Below are positions 62,301-64,000 of a stretch of DNA of 64,000 nt, in pieces. This stretch comes from Citromicrobium sp. JLT1363. Lineage in GTDB: Bacteria; Pseudomonadota; Alphaproteobacteria; Sphingomonadales; Sphingomonadaceae. Every line of letters begins with the position of its first letter. The first letter of the stretch is position 1. Both the position numbers and the translations under genes were made by a program. The stretch covers positions 496,001 to 560,000 of the forward strand of contig NZ_AEUE01000004.1 in assembly GCF_000186705.1 (NCBI RefSeq), written 5' to 3'. The notes beneath the pieces were generated by a model that worked only from the letters and a program-made list of their open reading frames with translations, was not told where the DNA came from and ran no database searches.

Positions 62301-62912
62301 GAAGGCTTCCGCGATGTCGCCAGCGCCAATGGCGCGCGCACCTATGCCTCGCTGATGGAAGGCGGGGGACCGAGAGGCGACGGGCGCAGCAGCGCCGTGC
62401 TCGCCGCGATGGTGGAAGGCGCCAAGCGGGGCCGGACCAAGCGGGGCAAGGATTTCGTGCGCGCCGATTTCTCGGACACATCGGGGCAGTTCAGTGCCGC
62501 CTGTTTCGAGGAATCGCTGGTGCCGGAGTTCACCAAATGGGCCGAGGAGAGCACCTGCGTGCTGCTGACCGTGGAGCTGGACTCCCCGTCGCCGGACGAG
62601 CCGCCGCGCGTGACGGTGCGCTCTGCGCGGCCTCTGACGCAGGTTTCCGGCGGCCAGCGCATGCTCCTGACGCTGGACGTCGAGAGCGAGGCTGCGCTGG
62701 GTGAAATCGCCCTGGCGCTGCAGCCCGGGCCGCCCGGCTACGGCGAGGTGCAGGTGCGTCTCATGCTGCCCGGCCCCCAGCAACCGGTGCTTCGGCTTGG
62801 CCACGATTACAAGGTCGATGGGACGCTGGCCGATGCGCTGGAGGCGATCGAGGGGATCGGCAACATTGCCCTCGTCCCCAAGACCGGTCCGCAGCTGCAC
62901 CGCGCCGCCTGA
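59346..62912 (+). CDS. dnaE: DNA polymerase III alpha subunit
   Basis: A 1188-residue replicative polymerase. The N-terminal PHP domain (VPLRVLSAYSMLEGA) is followed by the polymerase core with PDFDIDFCE (catalytic Asp pair), GPGRGSGAGSLVAW and FNKSHAAAYALL, then an OB-fold and C-terminal domain. The length is normal for DnaE1 rather than the mutasome DnaE2. Confidence 0.96.
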   Translation: MAFAPFVPLRVLSAYSMLEGAIEPKAIAKLATERGFPAIAMCDRNGLYGSVPFANACIENGVQPIVGALLGVARPDSDEIDHLPLFVQDDAGWLNLCKLVSAAHLDRPLELVPHVPLDSLEGRTEGLIALTGASEGAVTRLLAEEQNSYAERYLGRLEALFPDRLYIELARRGEPTEAAAEEALLDLAYARDLPLVATNPANFAEPHFYKAHDAMLCIANSRKLWEEDRPHSEKAAFVKSAPMMEELFADLPEALANTLTIARRCAFAPPYRDPILPSLAGDIEGEVRMLADDARKGLLDRLIPLYPEEVREDLVDAMSFASAEELRASQKPFEALKSGGYWDEILEYRDRLDKEVGIITNMGFPGYFLIVADFIKWAKAQNIPVGPGRGSGAGSLVAWALTITDLDPIRLGLLFERFLNPERVSMPDFDIDFCETRRGEVIRYVQEKYGKDKVAQIITFGKMKARAVLRDCGRILDMGYNRVDRLCKMVPNHPTDPWSLPRALNGAAEFKGEYDNDNEVRTLVDLAMQLEGLPRNSSTHAAGVVIGDRPLAELVPLYRDPRSDMPVTQFDMKVVEGAGLVKFDFLGLKTLSVLQKAVDLLEKRGIACDLGAISWDDTAVYDLMQSGNTVGVFQLESEGMRRTLTAVKPTKFEDIIALVSLYRPGPMDNIPLFGKRKAGIEPIEYPHPKLEGILKETYGIFVYQEQVMQAAQILAGYSLGDADLLRRAMGKKVQAEMDKQRGRFVEGCKEVSGIEAQQANELFDLIDKFAGYGFNKSHAAAYALLAYQTAWLKAHYPEEFYAAAMCFDMDQSEKLALFVDDARRNEIEVAPPDLNRSEAEFTVERTDEGYAVRYGLAGLRNVGEKAMEAVVAEREAHGWFESLDDFFGRLPKGAMNSRQLEALIAAGAFDRLEPNRGKLAENSDLLLAVADAAIRERASGQEGLFGGDDTPGERMRLKEAEDWPRADRMARERETFGFYFSAHPIEGFRDVASANGARTYASLMEGGGPRGDGRSSAVLAAMVEGAKRGRTKRGKDFVRADFSDTSGQFSAACFEESLVPEFTKWAEESTCVLLTVELDSPSPDEPPRVTVRSARPLTQVSGGQRMLLTLDVESEAALGEIALALQPGPPGYGEVQVRLMLPGPQQPVLRLGHDYKVDGTLADALEAIEGIGNIALVPKTGPQLHRAA

Positions 62913-62989
62913 ATTTCGCACCAAGTCTTGCGGATGCGGGGCGATCTGCGCATTCTCCCCTGCAAAACAGAGCCTGACTGGAGAGATCG

Positions 62990-64000
62990 ATGCTCGGAGC
63001 GATGCAAGACTGGGACCTGTTGGTCACCCACGTGATAGACCATGCGGCGCGCGAAACGCCGACCCGCGAAATCGTGACCCACTGGGCGGATGGCAGCGAG
63101 ACCCGCACCGACTGGGCGGGGATCAGGCGCGATGCGCTGAAGATGGGGCAGGCGCTCGAAGCGCTCGGCATCCGGAAGGGCGACCGGGTGGCCAGCCTCG
63201 CGATGAACCACTCGCGCCACCTGGTCAGCTGGTATGGCGTCGCCGGGATGGGCGGGGTTCTGCACACGATCAACCCGCGCCTGTTCGAGGACCAGCTGGA
63301 ATACATCGCCAATCACGCGGAAGACCGCGTGCTGATCTACGACGCAGCCTTCCAGCCGATCGTCGACAAGATGCGCGACAGGTGGACCAGCATCGAGCAC
63401 TACATCTGCTACGATCCGCCCGAAGGCTCCGATGTGCAGAGCTTCGAGGACTGGATCGGCGCGCAGGATGGCCAGTACGAGTGGGCCAGGCTCGACGAGC
63501 GCGATCCGTGCATGTTGTGCTACACCAGCGGGACGACCGGCAATCCCAAGGGCGTGCTGTACGAGCATCGCTCCAGCGTGCTGCACGCGCTGGCCGCGAT
63601 CCAGCCGCCAGCCTTCAACTTCGACGCCTCGTCGGTGATGCTGCCCGTGGTGCCCATGTTCCACGCGGCAAACTGGGGCCTGCCTTTCGCCGGTGCCATG
63701 GCGGGGATCAAGTTCGTCTTTTCCGCGATCAACGACCCCGGCGTTCTGTACGATCTGATGGAGCGCGAAGGCGTGACCGACAGCGCGGGCGTGCCGACCG
63801 TGTGGCTCGCCACGTTCCAGTATTGCGATGCGAACGACAAGCCGCTGCCGAACCTGCGTGCGGCGACCATTGGCGGATCGGCTGCGCCCAAGTTCATGAT
63901 CAAGCGCCTGATGGAAGCGGGGATTCGCGTCCAGCACGCCTGGGGCATGACGGAGACCTCCCCCATCGGCACGCTGGGCGGCCCGACCTGGGACTGGGAC
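62990..64000 (+). CDS. Long-chain acyl-CoA synthetase, N-terminal part
   Basis: Open to the window end (337 residues seen). The AMP-binding motif is YTSGTTGNPKG, and the later MTETSPIG region is present. This is the fatty-acyl-CoA ligase type similar to AlkK/medium-chain enzymes. GAGAG precedes ATG 62990. The C-terminal lid domain lies outside the window. Confidence 0.88.
   Translation, partial: MLGAMQDWDLLVTHVIDHAARETPTREIVTHWADGSETRTDWAGIRRDALKMGQALEALGIRKGDRVASLAMNHSRHLVSWYGVAGMGGVLHTINPRLFEDQLEYIANHAEDRVLIYDAAFQPIVDKMRDRWTSIEHYICYDPPEGSDVQSFEDWIGAQDGQYEWARLDERDPCMLCYTSGTTGNPKGVLYEHRSSVLHALAAIQPPAFNFDASSVMLPVVPMFHAANWGLPFAGAMAGIKFVFSAINDPGVLYDLMEREGVTDSAGVPTVWLATFQYCDANDKPLPNLRAATIGGSAAPKFMIKRLMEAGIRVQHAWGMTETSPIGTLGGPTWDWD

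Overview
The window looks like chromosomal DNA of an aerobic alphaproteobacterium of the Sphingomonadales, most likely Erythrobacteraceae (Erythrobacter, Qipengyuania or Altererythrobacter type). Reasons: GC-rich genes with GC-biased third codon positions, an F1-ATPase zeta inhibitor (DUF1476), a monothiol glutaredoxin and BolA pair, an astaxanthin-type crtW-crtZ pair, Flp pilins, and dispersed palindromic repeats of the kind common in sphingomonads. This is a family-level inference from gene content; no search was run. Genes are dense: no stretch over about 270 bases lacks a gene. I see no prophage, insertion sequence, CRISPR array or rRNA operon.

Layout. 1-5500: the end of an EF-hand protein, an MgtC-like protein, an MscS channel, a DEAD-box helicase and glutathione reductase. 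5600-19000: a propionyl-CoA to succinyl-CoA pathway (pccB, epimerase, methylmalonyl-CoA mutase, pccA) with biotin synthase beside it. A glutathione S-transferase, metY, a YdcZ-type transporter, a heme-dependent demethylase-like protein, several tiny membrane proteins and palindromic repeats are interspersed. 19000-25700: CsaA-like protein, YetF-like protein, aroB/aroK on the minus strand, then a helical secreted protein, XerD and AccA. 25700-32000: M48 protease, two Flp pilins, two NUDIX hydrolases, tRNA-Arg(ACG), grx4, bolA, ATPase zeta and a quinone oxidoreductase. 32000-35500: thioesterase-crtW-crtZ, a TonB-like protein, a YbaN-family protein and SufE.

35560-40200 is the most interesting part. 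An enlarged phage-shock (psp) operon of ten overlapping or closely packed minus-strand genes lies divergent from pspF. It starts at a consensus sigma-54 promoter with a 50-residue membrane protein, then pspA with an N-terminal extension, pspB and pspC. Six more very small membrane proteins follow; four end in a PspB/PspC-like coiled-coil tail.

40300-64000: guaB, an RsmB-family methyltransferase, rppH with an HSL-family hydrolase, korA/korB (2-oxoacid:ferredoxin oxidoreductase), PAP2 phosphatase, photolyase, a cyclopropane fatty acid synthase-like enzyme, a beta-lactamase-fold lipoprotein, PilZ, SDR, purF, lolC/lolD, dnaE, and the start of an acyl-CoA synthetase that runs off the window.
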